Shown here: positions 1 to 8,246 of the stretch, one piece after another
How positions within the stretch are numbered: position 1 is the stretch's first letter
Layout: every line of letters starts with the position of its first letter
Assembly (NCBI RefSeq): GCF_011250555.1
Contig: NZ_JAANMZ010000017.1
Location: 1 to 64,000 of the forward strand
DNA from: Bacillus sp. MM2020_4
GTDB taxonomy: Bacteria; Bacillota; Bacilli; Bacillales; Cytobacillaceae
Length of the DNA: 64,000 nucleotides
Reading direction: 5' to 3'
Program-made: the position numbers and the translations under genes
The notes under the pieces: model-generated
What the model saw: the letters and a program-made list of their open reading frames with translations, nothing else
Told to the model about the DNA's origin: nothing
Databases searched by the model: none

Positions 1-35
1 GGAACTTACACAAATATTAAACAGAAATATTATTA

Positions 36-707
36 TTATCTGGCTCCATTCCCAGTTAAGCACACATTAATAGTTTTCAAAATAATAATGAAATCCAACC
101 GGAAATTCATATGTTTAATATAGTGCCTATCCAAATCAAGTTTATGCTTAGGGGTAATGTCATAACCACCATTCACTTGTGCCCAACCAGTTAAACCAGG
201 TTTTACTCTTAAGCGCTCTACAAAACCAGGAATTTCCCTATTAAATTGAGCAGTAAACATTGGTCTTTCTGGTCTTGGGCCAACTAAACTCATGTCTCCT
301 ACTAAGACGTTCCACAATTGAGGAAGTTCATCAACTCTAGTTTTTCTAATAAACATTCCAACCCTTGTCACCCTTGGGTCATCTTTTTGAGCCCACTGTG
401 CTCCTGATTTTTCCGCATCTATTCCCATAGAACGTAATTTAATTACTTTAAAATAATTCCCATTAAAACCGACTCTTTCTTGAAAAAAAAGAGCCGGTCC
501 CGGTGTTTCTAACTTAATAAGTAAGGCAAAAACAATAATAATTGGTAAAGTTATTAATAAACCAACAACTGAAAAAATAATATCCAATGCTCTTTTTACA
601 TATATATATTTCCCGTATCTAATCTCATTACTTAAAAGAGTCTGGTTAGTTAAAGACATAGCATCATATTCATTAAAAAAATCATTGTGATTCTCTTTTG
701 TTTTCAA
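36..707 (-). CDS. Undecaprenyl-phosphate sugar phosphotransferase (bacterial sugar transferase family)
   Basis: A 223-residue membrane enzyme expected to transfer a sugar-1-phosphate from a nucleotide sugar to undecaprenyl phosphate, the first step of exopolysaccharide or teichuronic acid repeat assembly. One N-terminal hydrophobic segment (about residues 40-65) anchors it. The catalytic domain shows the family blocks PALFFQERVG, FKVIKLRSM, RKTRVDELPQLWNVL, MSLVGPRPE and KPGLTGWAQVNG. The length is that of the short TuaA/EpsL-type enzymes, which lack the long membrane N-terminus of WbaP. It is the last gene seen of a minus-strand polysaccharide block; galU lies 22 bases upstream. The stop codon is inside the window, so the gene is complete. 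The sugar specificity cannot be read from the sequence. Confidence 0.9.
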   Translation of the reverse strand: MKTKENHNDFFNEYDAMSLTNQTLLSNEIRYGKYIYVKRALDIIFSVVGLLITLPIIIVFALLIKLETPGPALFFQERVGFNGNYFKVIKLRSMGIDAEKSGAQWAQKDDPRVTRVGMFIRKTRVDELPQLWNVLVGDMSLVGPRPERPMFTAQFNREIPGFVERLRVKPGLTGWAQVNGGYDITPKHKLDLDRHYIKHMNFRLDFIIILKTINVCLTGNGAR

Positions 708-729
708 CCTACCTTATCTCCTTTCAAAC

Positions 730-1617
730 CTACTTGGCTTTTATTTCTAGACTTTTTATTGTAGATTGTAGAAATTCTATTAAATCTCGTCTTAGTACTT
801 TATCCTTTAAAGCAAATTCAATCGTTGTTTTGACAAACCCAAGTTGTTCACCAACATCAAAACGTTTACCTTCAAAGTCAAAGGCAAATACTCTTTGAAT
901 CTGATTTAGCTTTTGAATCGCATCAGTCAATTGGATTTCCCCACCAGCGCCTTTTTCCTGTTGATCAAGGAACATAAAGATTTCCGGTGTTAAAATATAG
1001 CGGCCCATAATCGCAAGGTTTGATGGTGCAGTACCCTGTTTTGGTTTTTCTACAAAGTTATTAACCTGATATAATCTTCCGTCTTGTGATAAAGGATCAA
1101 CAATACCATAACGGTGTGTTTCTTGTTCGGAGACAGTTTGCACTCCAATCACTGAAGAGAATGTTTCTTCATATTGGTTGATCAGCTGCCTTAAGCAAGG
1201 TGTCTCACTCTGAACAATGTCATCTCCCAATAGGACAGCAAATGGTTCATTGCCAATAAAATTGCGTGCACACCAAACTGCATGTCCAAGCCCCTTTGGC
1301 TCCTTTTGGCGAATATAATGGATATCTGCTAGGTTAGTAGCGTAGTTTACCCTATCTAATAGTTCAAACTTTTCTTTTTCAACTAGATTCTGCTCAAGCT
1401 CCATTGCATTATCGAAATGATCTTCAATGGCACGCTTTCCCTTACCTGTTACAATGATAATATCTTCAATACCGGCTGCAACCGCTTCTTCGACTATGTA
1501 TTGAATGGTCGGCTTATCGACAATCGGAAGCATTTCCTTCGGCATGGCTTTTGTTGCTGGTAAAAACCTTGTCCCGAGGCCAGCAGCTGGAATAATTGCT
1601 TTTCTTACCCTTTTCAA
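730..1617 (-). CDS. galU: UTP-glucose-1-phosphate uridylyltransferase
   Basis: Makes UDP-glucose from UTP and glucose-1-phosphate for wall polymers, glycolipids and exopolysaccharide. The N-terminus has the nucleotidyltransferase signature [20 protein letters not shown], followed by VLLGDDIV (metal/nucleotide site) and NFVEKPK. At 295 residues it has the normal length of bacterial GalU/GtaB. The ATG is preceded by GAGGAGGAAATAGC. A TATAAT box lies about 35 bases upstream of the start, so the gene probably has its own promoter, and it may be co-transcribed with the sugar transferase 22 bases downstream. Bacillus genomes often carry more than one galU paralogue (gtaB, yngB, ytdA); this copy is probably the one dedicated to the exopolysaccharide cluster, which is an inference from position. 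Confidence 0.95.
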   Translation of the reverse strand: MKRVRKAIIPAAGLGTRFLPATKAMPKEMLPIVDKPTIQYIVEEAVAAGIEDIIIVTGKGKRAIEDHFDNAMELEQNLVEKEKFELLDRVNYATNLADIHYIRQKEPKGLGHAVWCARNFIGNEPFAVLLGDDIVQSETPCLRQLINQYEETFSSVIGVQTVSEQETHRYGIVDPLSQDGRLYQVNNFVEKPKQGTAPSNLAIMGRYILTPEIFMFLDQQEKGAGGEIQLTDAIQKLNQIQRVFAFDFEGKRFDVGEQLGFVKTTIEFALKDKVLRRDLIEFLQSTIKSLEIKAK

Positions 1618-1650
1618 TGCTATTTCCTCCTCAAATTTTTCGTTTGTCTA

Positions 1651-1656
1651 ATTATA
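1651..1656 (-). promoter_or_regulatory. Candidate -10 box of the galU promoter
   Basis: On the minus strand the sequence reads TATAAT, 35 bases before the galU ATG, in an AT-rich stretch. No convincing TTGACA is seen at the proper distance, so the assignment rests on the -10 alone. Confidence 0.4.
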
Positions 1657-1816
1657 ATAAATAAACTATGGCATTCTTGAGCCATCTACTAATGAACTGT
1701 AATTCATTCAAAGAGCAAAGGCGGTGTGAGCAGTGCTAACCTCTACTAAAACCAAAGAGTTAACTGTATTTATATCGATAAAACCAGAATGACAAATTCA
1801 CCATTAAGTCACTCTG

Positions 1817-1905
1817 CCCCTTCACCACATAAAATAAATATCTAATGGAAATACATGTGTTGACACCTGTTCTTTCATTAGATATTTATTATGGTTTTAA
1901 GGGGG
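1817..1905. repeat. Long imperfect inverted repeat in the galU-ptpZ gap
   Basis: Two arms of about 30 bases (1817-1847 and 1876-1905) are nearly complementary. The inner 15 bases, AATAAATATCTAATG and CATTAGATATTTATT, match perfectly, and the outer ends are CCCC/GGGG. The loop is about 28 bases. It has no U-tract typical of a terminator. It could be a small non-autonomous element or the end structure of a lost IS200/IS605-type element (see the adjacent relic). Confidence 0.6.
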
Positions 1906-1958
1906 CATTTACCTCGTCCTCACAACATATTTTTGACGACATGCGTCTAAGGACCTAG

Positions 1959-2039
1959 ATTTGCCCCACAGCACAATCGAGTGCCCCCGTGGATAACGGA
2001 CAGGGAGCCTCGCCGGTCAGGAACACGCACCTGATTTAG
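1959..2039 (+). pseudogene. Possible relic of a TnpB (IS200/IS605) C-terminus
   Basis: A short frame (27 codons including stop, preceded by an in-frame stop) reads CPTAQSSAPVDNGQGASPVR before its end. This composition resembles the loosely conserved tail of OrfB/TnpB proteins after their zinc finger. No upstream RuvC or zinc-finger part is found, so at best it is the last piece of a decayed element. The rest of the 463-base gap between galU and ptpZ holds the galU promoter region, a 16-base repeat shared with position 28856 and the inverted repeat at 1817-1905. Confidence 0.22.
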
Positions 2040-2080
2040 GTATAGCATTACAATCAGTAAAAGCCTATCAGTTTAGTCGG

Positions 2081-2842
2081 CTAAAATAACAAAAACTTCT
2101 TCTTCTTTTTTATTTCAACAGGGATTTCTTTGATAATATTTTTCTTTTCAATCAACAGCTCTGCATTTTCTTTGAAAAGGTACACGTAGTCCATTCCAAA
2201 CTTCGATTCTACTAAACTAAAAGCCTCGTCCATTTTAAATGTTCGATTGACCACATTATGGGCGTCAGAAGCAATGAAATGAGTTTGATTAGCTTCAATT
2301 AATTGCATCGAGTAGTTTTTGATCTTTTTCCCAAAGTAACCGCAAAGACTTGACGCCGTTACCTGTGTTAACGCACCCTTTTCAACCAATTTGTATAGAG
2401 TCTCTGGACGTTCAATCAATTCGGCATTTCGTTCCGGGTGTACAATGATCGGGGTTAATCCTTTGACTTGAATATCAAATAGGAGTTTTTCTGTATACCT
2501 TGGAACATGGCTTGATGGAAATTCGATGAATAAATATTGGCTATCATTCAATGTTTGAATGTCACCGGATTCTAAGTCTGCTAGGATTTCCCCAAAGATC
2601 CTCGGTTCCTGACCGGGTAAAATCCTCATACTAATGTTTGCCTCTTGCAGACTTCGGTTTAATTCATCTACTTTTGTGAGAATCGACGGCATCCGGTTAT
2701 CATATTGACTATTTAAATGAGGAGTGGCGATGATCGTATGAATACCTTCCTTCACGGCTTCCTTTGCCATGATTAGGCTATCTTCGACATTTTTTGCACC
2801 GTCATCAATTCCCGGTAAAATGTGACAATGAATATCAATCAT
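2081..2842 (-). CDS. ptpZ: PHP-family tyrosine-protein phosphatase (YwqE/CpsB type)
   Basis: Manganese-dependent phosphatase that removes phosphate from the autophosphorylated tyrosine tail of its partner BY-kinase, resetting the exopolysaccharide export machine. The N-terminus MIDIHCHILPGIDDGAKN is the first PHP metal-binding block (HxH). Later blocks are IATPHLN, IVHPERN and FIASDAHN. The start chosen (ATG at 2842) has GAGGAG 8 bases upstream and gives 253 residues, matching B. subtilis YwqE; a GTG three codons earlier overlaps that ribosome-binding site. It is third in the tkmA-ptkA-ptpZ operon, 97 bases after ptkA. The C-terminus is a lysine run (KKKKK), not seen in all homologues. Confidence 0.92.
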   Translation of the reverse strand: MIDIHCHILPGIDDGAKNVEDSLIMAKEAVKEGIHTIIATPHLNSQYDNRMPSILTKVDELNRSLQEANISMRILPGQEPRIFGEILADLESGDIQTLNDSQYLFIEFPSSHVPRYTEKLLFDIQVKGLTPIIVHPERNAELIERPETLYKLVEKGALTQVTASSLCGYFGKKIKNYSMQLIEANQTHFIASDAHNVVNRTFKMDEAFSLVESKFGMDYVYLFKENAELLIEKKNIIKEIPVEIKKKKKFLLF

Positions 2843-2939
2843 TCGACCCACTCCTCTTCCAATTAACTGTCATTTTTATAACTTTACTATTCTAGCACCA
2901 TTTCACCACATCGTACATAGCGAAACATGTCGAATAAAA

Positions 2940-3638
2940 TTATTTTGTACCATAATAATAGTAGTAATTGGTATCCTGAATCCTCTTATGGTTAACAACC
3001 ACACCTAGCAATTTACTTTGTGCAGAATCAAGTAGCTCTTTTGCCTTAATCATTTGCTCTTTTTCCGTTTTCCCACTATAGACAACTAGCACAGTACCTT
3101 CACAACGATTCGATAAAATTTGCGCATCCGTCACTGCCAATAAAGGCGGCGTATCAAACAGAATAATATCAAACAACTTTTCCGATGTTTGGAAGATTTG
3201 CTCCATCGATTTTGAACTTAGCAACTCAGACGGGTTGGGTGGAATCGGTCCACTCGTCAGTACAAATAAATTTTCTACGCTTGTTTCAGAAATAGCTTCT
3301 TCCAATGGTAGTTGTTTGGTTAACACACTCGTTAATCCAAACGTATTTGTTTGATTAAAGGTATAGTGAACAGTTGGCTTTCTCATGTCTGCATCGACTA
3401 ATAGAACCTTTTTCCCTTGCTGTGCAAACGTAACTGCAAGGTTCGCTACTGTTGTTGATTTCCCTTCCCCTGGTCCTGAAGAAGTAACCATTAAGGTTCT
3501 TACGTTTTTATCAACTGTGGAATACTGAATATTCGTCCTGATTGTCCGATATTGCTCAGAAATCGGTGACTTAGAATCCACCATTGTAATTAAAGATCTT
3601 TTATTACTTGCGATCTGTTTTCCCTTTTTAAGAGCCAA
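2940..3638 (-). CDS. ptkA: BY-type tyrosine kinase (CpsD/CapB/YwqD family)
   Basis: Cytoplasmic tyrosine autokinase that works with the membrane modulator TkmA to control polysaccharide polymerisation and export; BY-kinases also phosphorylate UDP-sugar dehydrogenases and SSB proteins in B. subtilis. Seen are Walker A (GPGEGKSTTVA), Walker A' (VLLVDADMRKP), Walker B (IILFDTPP) and the C-terminal tyrosine cluster (NYYYYYGTK) that is the autophosphorylation site. The start is placed at the TTG at 3638, giving MALKKGK..., which matches the MALRK start of B. subtilis PtkA and has AGAGGTGA upstream; the resulting protein has 232 residues. It overlaps the end of tkmA by 11 bases, indicating translational coupling. 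Confidence 0.93.
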   Translation of the reverse strand: MALKKGKQIASNKRSLITMVDSKSPISEQYRTIRTNIQYSTVDKNVRTLMVTSSGPGEGKSTTVANLAVTFAQQGKKVLLVDADMRKPTVHYTFNQTNTFGLTSVLTKQLPLEEAISETSVENLFVLTSGPIPPNPSELLSSKSMEQIFQTSEKLFDIILFDTPPLLAVTDAQILSNRCEGTVLVVYSGKTEKEQMIKAKELLDSAQSKLLGVVVNHKRIQDTNYYYYYGTK

Positions 3639-4377
3639 TTGTCTCACCTCTTAAACTAGCATTTTGTTTAACTCGGCCATTTTGCATTTTTTTCATTTGC
3701 GCTTCATCTATAATGGCTATTGTACCAAGAACCGGTACGCCGATTAGTTTTTCAATATCTTCTTCATTTTTAACTGTGTTATCAAAGTATTCTAATAGGA
3801 AGGCTGCTCCTACACCAACCATTAATCCCACTACCAAAGCTATTGCAACATTCAATAGTGGCTGTGGCTTAATTGGTGATGAATGCTCTCCTACCTCAGC
3901 CTTCGCCAGAATACTGACATTATTTACACTCATAATTTTTACAATTTCTTTCTGGAATACTTCTGCTGTTTTGTCGGCAATCTTTGCAGCCCTTGCTGCA
4001 CTTGTGTCTTGTACCGATAAATTTACTACTTGCGAATTTGTTTCATTGCCCACTGTAATTTTTCCATTTAATTCGCTAGCGGTCATATCGAGGTTTAAGT
4101 CCTTAATAACCAATTCGAGAATCGCCGGACTTTTTATAATAACATTGTAGGTATTAATTAATTGAAGGTTTGTCTGTACTTCATTATATTGAACTGCACT
4201 TTGTTCATTTTTTGATTGGTTAACAAGAAGTTGTGTCGAAGCTTGGTAAATTGGTGTTAAGAAAAAGTAGCTCACGATACCGCTGATTAATACAGCAATG
4301 AATGTTATGCTCACTATTAAACGTATTCGTTTGCGCAAGGTCTGCAGCAACTCTTTTAAGCTGATTGTTTCCTCCAT
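3628..4377 (-). CDS. tkmA: Polysaccharide chain-length / tyrosine kinase modulator (Wzz-like, YwqC)
   Basis: Membrane activator of the BY-kinase and polysaccharide co-polymerase. Two membrane segments bracket the extracytoplasmic region (about residues 18-38, LIVSITFIAVLISGIVSYFF, and about 172-195). The short cytoplasmic C-terminus, ending near EDIEKLIGVPVLGTI, is the part known to contact the kinase in this family. 249 residues is usual for YwqC/CapA. The ATG is preceded by GGGGAGGACCAC. It is the first gene of the operon; the 227-base gap to the divergent SGNH gene must hold both promoters. Confidence 0.92.
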   Translation of the reverse strand: MEETISLKELLQTLRKRIRLIVSITFIAVLISGIVSYFFLTPIYQASTQLLVNQSKNEQSAVQYNEVQTNLQLINTYNVIIKSPAILELVIKDLNLDMTASELNGKITVGNETNSQVVNLSVQDTSAARAAKIADKTAEVFQKEIVKIMSVNNVSILAKAEVGEHSSPIKPQPLLNVAIALVVGLMVGVGAAFLLEYFDNTVKNEEDIEKLIGVPVLGTIAIIDEAQMKKMQNGRVKQNASLRGETIGS

Positions 4378-4563
4378 GTGGTCCTCCCCTGTATCTTTGA
4401 AAATTAAACCAACAACTAGTATACCATACTATTTGTCATTACTTCGTCATATTTGTAACTTTTTAGGCATTTTTGTCGTCTCTACTTTTCTTATTCTACA
4501 CTCTTTTGTAAATTTTTGTAGATATAAATTGAAATTGGAATTAATTTTCAAAACGTTCTCTGC

Positions 4564-4569
4564 TATAAT
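4564..4569 (+). promoter_or_regulatory. Candidate -10 box for the SGNH-protein gene
   Basis: TATAAT lies 36 bases before the ATG at 4605. The -35 region is weak (TTAATT at 4541), so the site may need an activator or another sigma factor. Confidence 0.4.
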
Positions 4570-4604
4570 TAAATTTGCAATCATATTTGGGGGTATTTTA
4601 TATA

Positions 4605-5399
4605 ATGAAGAATTTTTTTACGATCCTATTAGGGCTTGCCTGCGCAGCCGTTCTCATCTTCGGTCATTCCTATTGGAATAAACGGATAGAAGCCGCACCA
4701 AAGAAAACGTCTAGTTCTCTAGACAACCAACAGATGACATCAGCCCAAACGTCTGAAAATGACAAAGTTACTGGTGACCTTGCTGCTTATACGAGCAACT
4801 GGCCGGCAACAGCCATAGACCGCTTTAAACAAACACAAAAAGAAAAGAAACCGTTTAAGGTGCTCTTTGTCGGTTCACCTGCCATTGGCTCCGAAAAAGC
4901 TGGTATGTACCCGAAAGTAAAAGAGAATTTATTAGAGACATTTGGGGACAAGAACGTTCAGGTTAACCTAAAGACCTACAATTCCACCACTACCCAATTA
5001 GTAACTCAAAATAAACAGAAGGAAATCGCTGCTGATAAAGCAGATTTAATTATCCTTGAGCCGTTTATTCTTGAAAATAACGGTGTCGTATTAATCGATA
5101 CAACCTTAAATGATATCGCTAAAATAATCGATGAGGTACAAGTTAAAAATCCGAATACAACCTTTATTCTTCAGCCATCCTACCCTCTCTATCAGGCAAA
5201 AATCTACCCAAACCAGGTAGCTGAACTACAGAAATGGGCCGAGCAGAATAAAATTGCCTATCTGGATCACTGGACCGCATGGCCTGATTCAAATACTTCA
5301 GCCATCAAAGAGTTTTTGAATCCGGATCAAAGTGCACCTAGCGACAAAGGGAACCAGGTATGGAGTGACTATATCTTACAATATTTAATTAGTAAGTAA
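4605..5399 (+). CDS. Secreted/membrane-anchored SGNH-hydrolase-like protein
   Basis: A 264-residue protein with a short N-terminal hydrophobic segment (MKNFFTILLGLACAAVLIFG) acting as signal anchor, then a serine-rich linker and an SGNH/GDSL-type fold. The first block FVGSPAIGSEKAGMYP replaces the usual GDS with GSP, and a DHWTAW motif stands near the C-terminus where DxxH is expected. The catalytic residues are therefore uncertain, and it could be an inactive family member. The start is ATG 4605, preceded by TTTGGGGG; a TTG ten codons earlier has no ribosome-binding site. It is divergent from the tkmA operon, and SGNH proteins in such loci often act as polysaccharide O-acetyl esterases or transferases; that role is inferred. 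Confidence 0.7.
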   Translation: MKNFFTILLGLACAAVLIFGHSYWNKRIEAAPKKTSSSLDNQQMTSAQTSENDKVTGDLAAYTSNWPATAIDRFKQTQKEKKPFKVLFVGSPAIGSEKAGMYPKVKENLLETFGDKNVQVNLKTYNSTTTQLVTQNKQKEIAADKADLIILEPFILENNGVVLIDTTLNDIAKIIDEVQVKNPNTTFILQPSYPLYQAKIYPNQVAELQKWAEQNKIAYLDHWTAWPDSNTSAIKEFLNPDQSAPSDKGNQVWSDYILQYLISK

Positions 5400-5408
5400 T
5401 TGCTATCC

Positions 5409-5438
5409 AAGCGAATCGAAAGATTCGCTTTTATTTTT
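5409..5438 (+). terminator. Rho-independent terminator of the SGNH gene
   Basis: Stem AAGCGAATC / GATTCGCTT with a GAAA tetraloop, followed by TTATTTTT, 10 bases after the stop codon. Confidence 0.9.
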
Positions 5439-5473
5439 CAATTCCCACTCTCATACCCACCTGCCGGCATCAA

Positions 5474-5512
5474 AAAACGAGGAAGCCGCCATTTCAGCAG
5501 CTTCCTCGTTTT
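5474..5512. terminator. Bidirectional terminator
   Basis: Perfect 13-base arms AAAACGAGGAAGC / GCTTCCTCGTTTT with a 13-base loop, A-tract on one side and T-tract on the other. It can end both the plus-strand SGNH transcript and the minus-strand gene that stops at 5604. Confidence 0.8.
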
Positions 5513-5603
5513 AAAGAATTATTCACCTTATGACGCAAAGTAACTATCGGACGGTCCCATCCCGAAATCGTGTCAATGCGGTTAATCGGAACATTGACAC
5601 CAG

Positions 5604-6110
5604 CTATTTCGCTTGAAGTTTTTTCTTTTTCCACGGTTTTAGAAATGAAATAATAAAAATGAAACTGGTGACTGCCACTTGAAAATAGACCGCCACTTGC
5701 CGGATCTCATGATTTTGAATGAAAACCGGATTACGTAAAGCGAATTCCTTTTGCGTTTCTAATAATTCCATATTCGCTACCATCAATTGATCCACCACAA
5801 AGATCCCCACGATGGTTTGAATAATATAAAGGACAAATTTCACACCCACCCATCGATGCTTAAAAAATCCCCAATTGGTGAAAAAGCCGTAGGTGAATCC
5901 CACTAGTAAGGTGCCAATTGCCCCCCATCTGACGATTTGATCACTAATAATGATCAAGCTTTTATAGCCAAGATAGGACTCATCATAGTTGGAAAAATCA
6001 AGATGAAGATTTAATACCACCGAACTTAAAATTCCCCCAAAGAATAATACTACTAAAAAAACATGGATGATTTTTAACCACTTCATCCCTTTTGGTCCAA
6101 TTTTTCTCAC
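5604..6110 (-). CDS. Four-helix integral membrane protein of unknown function
   Basis: 168 residues with four hydrophobic segments: about 8-30 (IIHVFLVVLFFGGILSSVVL), 50-75, 85-105 and 130-152, ending in a basic cytoplasmic tail PWKKKKLQAK. The pattern (a histidine in helix 1, long helices with short loops) resembles the DUF2269-like/CopD-type membrane proteins, but I cannot name a family with confidence. The start is set at the GTG at 6110 because GGGGG lies 8 bases upstream; a TTG at 6125 is the alternative. No obvious partner lies next to it, and it is flanked by terminator 5474-5512 and a convergent-free gap. Confidence 0.7.
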   Translation of the reverse strand: MRKIGPKGMKWLKIIHVFLVVLFFGGILSSVVLNLHLDFSNYDESYLGYKSLIIISDQIVRWGAIGTLLVGFTYGFFTNWGFFKHRWVGVKFVLYIIQTIVGIFVVDQLMVANMELLETQKEFALRNPVFIQNHEIRQVAVYFQVAVTSFIFIISFLKPWKKKKLQAK

Positions 6111-6299
6111 TTTCCATTCCCCCAAATTGCGCTATTCTCTGTATTCTCGCTCCATTATAATAGTAGGAAAGTGATTTTTTAATGGACCACGGCTGTAATG
6201 ATCTCTACTTCTCCAGTCTTATATAATCGTTTGTTCCTTCATGGAACCGGATTATGGTAAAATTAATAATCCAAGAGAGAATGGGGAAAACTATCTGCT

Positions 6300-7727
6300 A
6301 TGGTAAAAACTCGTGAAGGATCCTTGCCACTTGACGAGCCCCTAAAAATCCTGAGGGGGACATCACTCATTATGTTTGTATTTCATATATCGTATTTGTC
6401 GATCATCTTCATGCTTGTGGGGTTGGCCGTGATGGCCGTAATCACCTACTTCCTTTATATTAGAAAAAGCAACAGGCTGAAAACCACTTTACTTGAGGTG
6501 GAAGAGAAACTTGCTTCCGTTTTGAACAATACGACTGACGCTGTTAATATTACCACTTTTGATAACAAGGTTCGATATGTAAATCCCGCCTTTGAGGAGA
6601 TGTATGGCTGGGGAAGTAAAGAATTGATTGGCAAGAAGCTGCCGATTATCCCTGCATCACTTTGGGAGGTGGAACAGCGTCAACGCGTCCAGTTACTTGC
6701 AGGCCACTCGATTCGTCATTGGGAAGCTCAGTTCTTACGGAAGGATGGTGGACTGATTGATGTAAGCGTCTCTATCTCCCCATTACGAGATGCTACCGGG
6801 GAGATTTACGGTTGTGCTGCAATCACACGGGACGAAACGGAGCGAAAGAAAATTGAAAGGAATTATCAGATGATTGCGGAGAACTCTTCTGATATGATCC
6901 GCTTAATTGATAAGGATGGCATTATTCAGTATGCCTCGCCTTCCCATCAAACCGTGTTAGGGTACAGCCCAACTGAGTTAATTGGACTCAAGTTTCCTCT
7001 ATTTATTCATCCTGACGATCGCGAGACTTCCATCCAGGAGTTCGCTGACATGATGAACAAACGTTCATTGGTGAAGATGGAATATCGAAAACAACACAAG
7101 GATGGTCATACCTTGTATGTAGAATCCCATTACAATCCTTATTTTGACCAAGCGGGGAACTTAACCCATTATATTGTGGTGTCTCGTGATATTTCGGAAC
7201 GGAAGCATTATGAACAGACCCTAAAGGACCTTGCCTATCTTGATCCCTTAACAGGTATTCTGAATCGGCGGGCTTTATATAAGATTTTGGCCGAAACGGT
7301 TGATAAGGCAGGAGTCGAGGATCGCAGGTTTGCCCTGTTTTTTCTCGATTGCGACAGGTTTAAGTGGGTCAATGATACGATGGGACACGATATAGGCGAT
7401 GAATTGCTGAAACAATTGACCGCTCGTATTCAGGACGTCCTTCCTGCGGAGGCATCCCTTTTCAGACTGGGAGGGGATGAGTTCGCCATCCTGGTTTCGC
7501 GTATGGACGGGATGGAAACGGTCACGAGGGTGGCCGAGTCCATCTTGGCAACTTTGCAGCATCCTTGGTTGCTCGGTGCCACTGAACCCATTATCGCTAC
7601 TTGTTCCATTGGCATCAGCCTGTTCCCGAAGGACGGGACGGACATAAAAACAATAATGAAGCACGCCGATCATGCCTTATATGCCGCAAAAGCGGGGGGA
7701 CGGAATCGATTTCGCTATTATCAGTGA
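6300..7727 (+). CDS. Membrane PAS-PAS-GGDEF diguanylate cyclase
   Basis: Predicted to make cyclic di-GMP from two GTP in response to signals sensed by PAS domains. Order: one membrane helix (about 29-52), a PAS/PAC domain (about 64-182, ending ITRDETERK), a second PAS/PAC (about 183-305, ending VSRDISERK) and GGDEF (about 310-475). The active site is intact: LAYLDPLTGILNRRAL, DCDRFKWVND and LGGDEFA. The product-inhibition RxxD motif normally ahead of GGDEF is missing (the sequence is PAEASLFRLGGDEF), so feedback inhibition through the primary I-site is not expected. There is no EAL domain. An alternative start is ATG 6372, with AGGGGGA 11 bases upstream, which would give 451 residues. Confidence 0.92.
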   Translation: MVKTREGSLPLDEPLKILRGTSLIMFVFHISYLSIIFMLVGLAVMAVITYFLYIRKSNRLKTTLLEVEEKLASVLNNTTDAVNITTFDNKVRYVNPAFEEMYGWGSKELIGKKLPIIPASLWEVEQRQRVQLLAGHSIRHWEAQFLRKDGGLIDVSVSISPLRDATGEIYGCAAITRDETERKKIERNYQMIAENSSDMIRLIDKDGIIQYASPSHQTVLGYSPTELIGLKFPLFIHPDDRETSIQEFADMMNKRSLVKMEYRKQHKDGHTLYVESHYNPYFDQAGNLTHYIVVSRDISERKHYEQTLKDLAYLDPLTGILNRRALYKILAETVDKAGVEDRRFALFFLDCDRFKWVNDTMGHDIGDELLKQLTARIQDVLPAEASLFRLGGDEFAILVSRMDGMETVTRVAESILATLQHPWLLGATEPIIATCSIGISLFPKDGTDIKTIMKHADHALYAAKAGGRNRFRYYQ

Positions 7728-7916
7728 TGCTTGATGAATGGTGGGGGCCGGTTGAAATTTAGGCCCTCCACTCTTGCGTGATTGTAGAGATACTATTGTT
7801 CTGTAATATGAAGTTACTATATTTAAAAAGTAATATAATCTGTTTGTAACCTTCCTTTAATCTTCGTTTGGTAAAGTGAATGCATTCATGAAGCGAATAT
7901 GAGGTGAACGGATTAA

Positions 7917-8039
7917 ATGAAATGGAAGGCTATCTTTTGTTTTTTTCTAAAAAATCATAAATATAGTTACTATACGAATGAATGCATTCGATGTGGGAAG
8001 GAAAGAACTATTTCTCATCATCCCCATTCACAACAGTAA
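7917..8039 (+). CDS. 40-residue small protein with CxxC motif
   Basis: A small open frame starting MKWKAIFCFFLKNHKYSYY and continuing to NECIRCGKER before a His-rich end. The ATG is preceded by GAGGTGAAC at 8 bases. The motif ECIRCGKER looks like the second half of a small zinc-knuckle as found in many short phage-like or accessory Bacillus proteins; only one further Cys (C8) is available, so metal binding would be partial. The gap around it (7728-8203) otherwise shows no gene. I cannot assign a function, and expression is suggested only by the ribosome-binding site and the motif. Confidence 0.45.
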   Translation: MKWKAIFCFFLKNHKYSYYTNECIRCGKERTISHHPHSQQ

Positions 8040-8203
8040 AATGATTGCCTGTTATTCTCATGTTGCGTGTAAATACAAAATGATCCTCAATCCCAACGGC
8101 CTTGTGGATCTATACATATTTACCAAACAACCCATTGTCTCCAATCTACTATCTTCACACAAGACTATACAAGGCATGGGTTTTTTTATACTACGGTATT
8201 AAA

Positions 8204-8245
8204 AAAAGGGTCAGACAAACACGTCATGATTTGTCTGACCCTTTT
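8204..8245. terminator. Strong terminator after the PTS IIA gene
   Basis: 16-base arms AAAAGGGTCAGACAAA / TTTGTCTGACCCTTTT around a 10-base loop, symmetrical with A/T tracts at both ends. It lies 2 bases past the stop of the minus-strand PTS gene. Confidence 0.92.
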
Positions 8246-8246
8246 C

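Noticed and set aside
4298-4681. 127-codon plus-strand frame overlapping tkmA start and the SGNH start
   Set aside because: It overlaps two well supported genes in other frames and has no recognisable content.
7978-8202. 74-codon plus-strand frame
   Set aside because: Out of frame with the 40-residue CxxC gene at 7917-8039, which has the ribosome-binding site; this frame has none.
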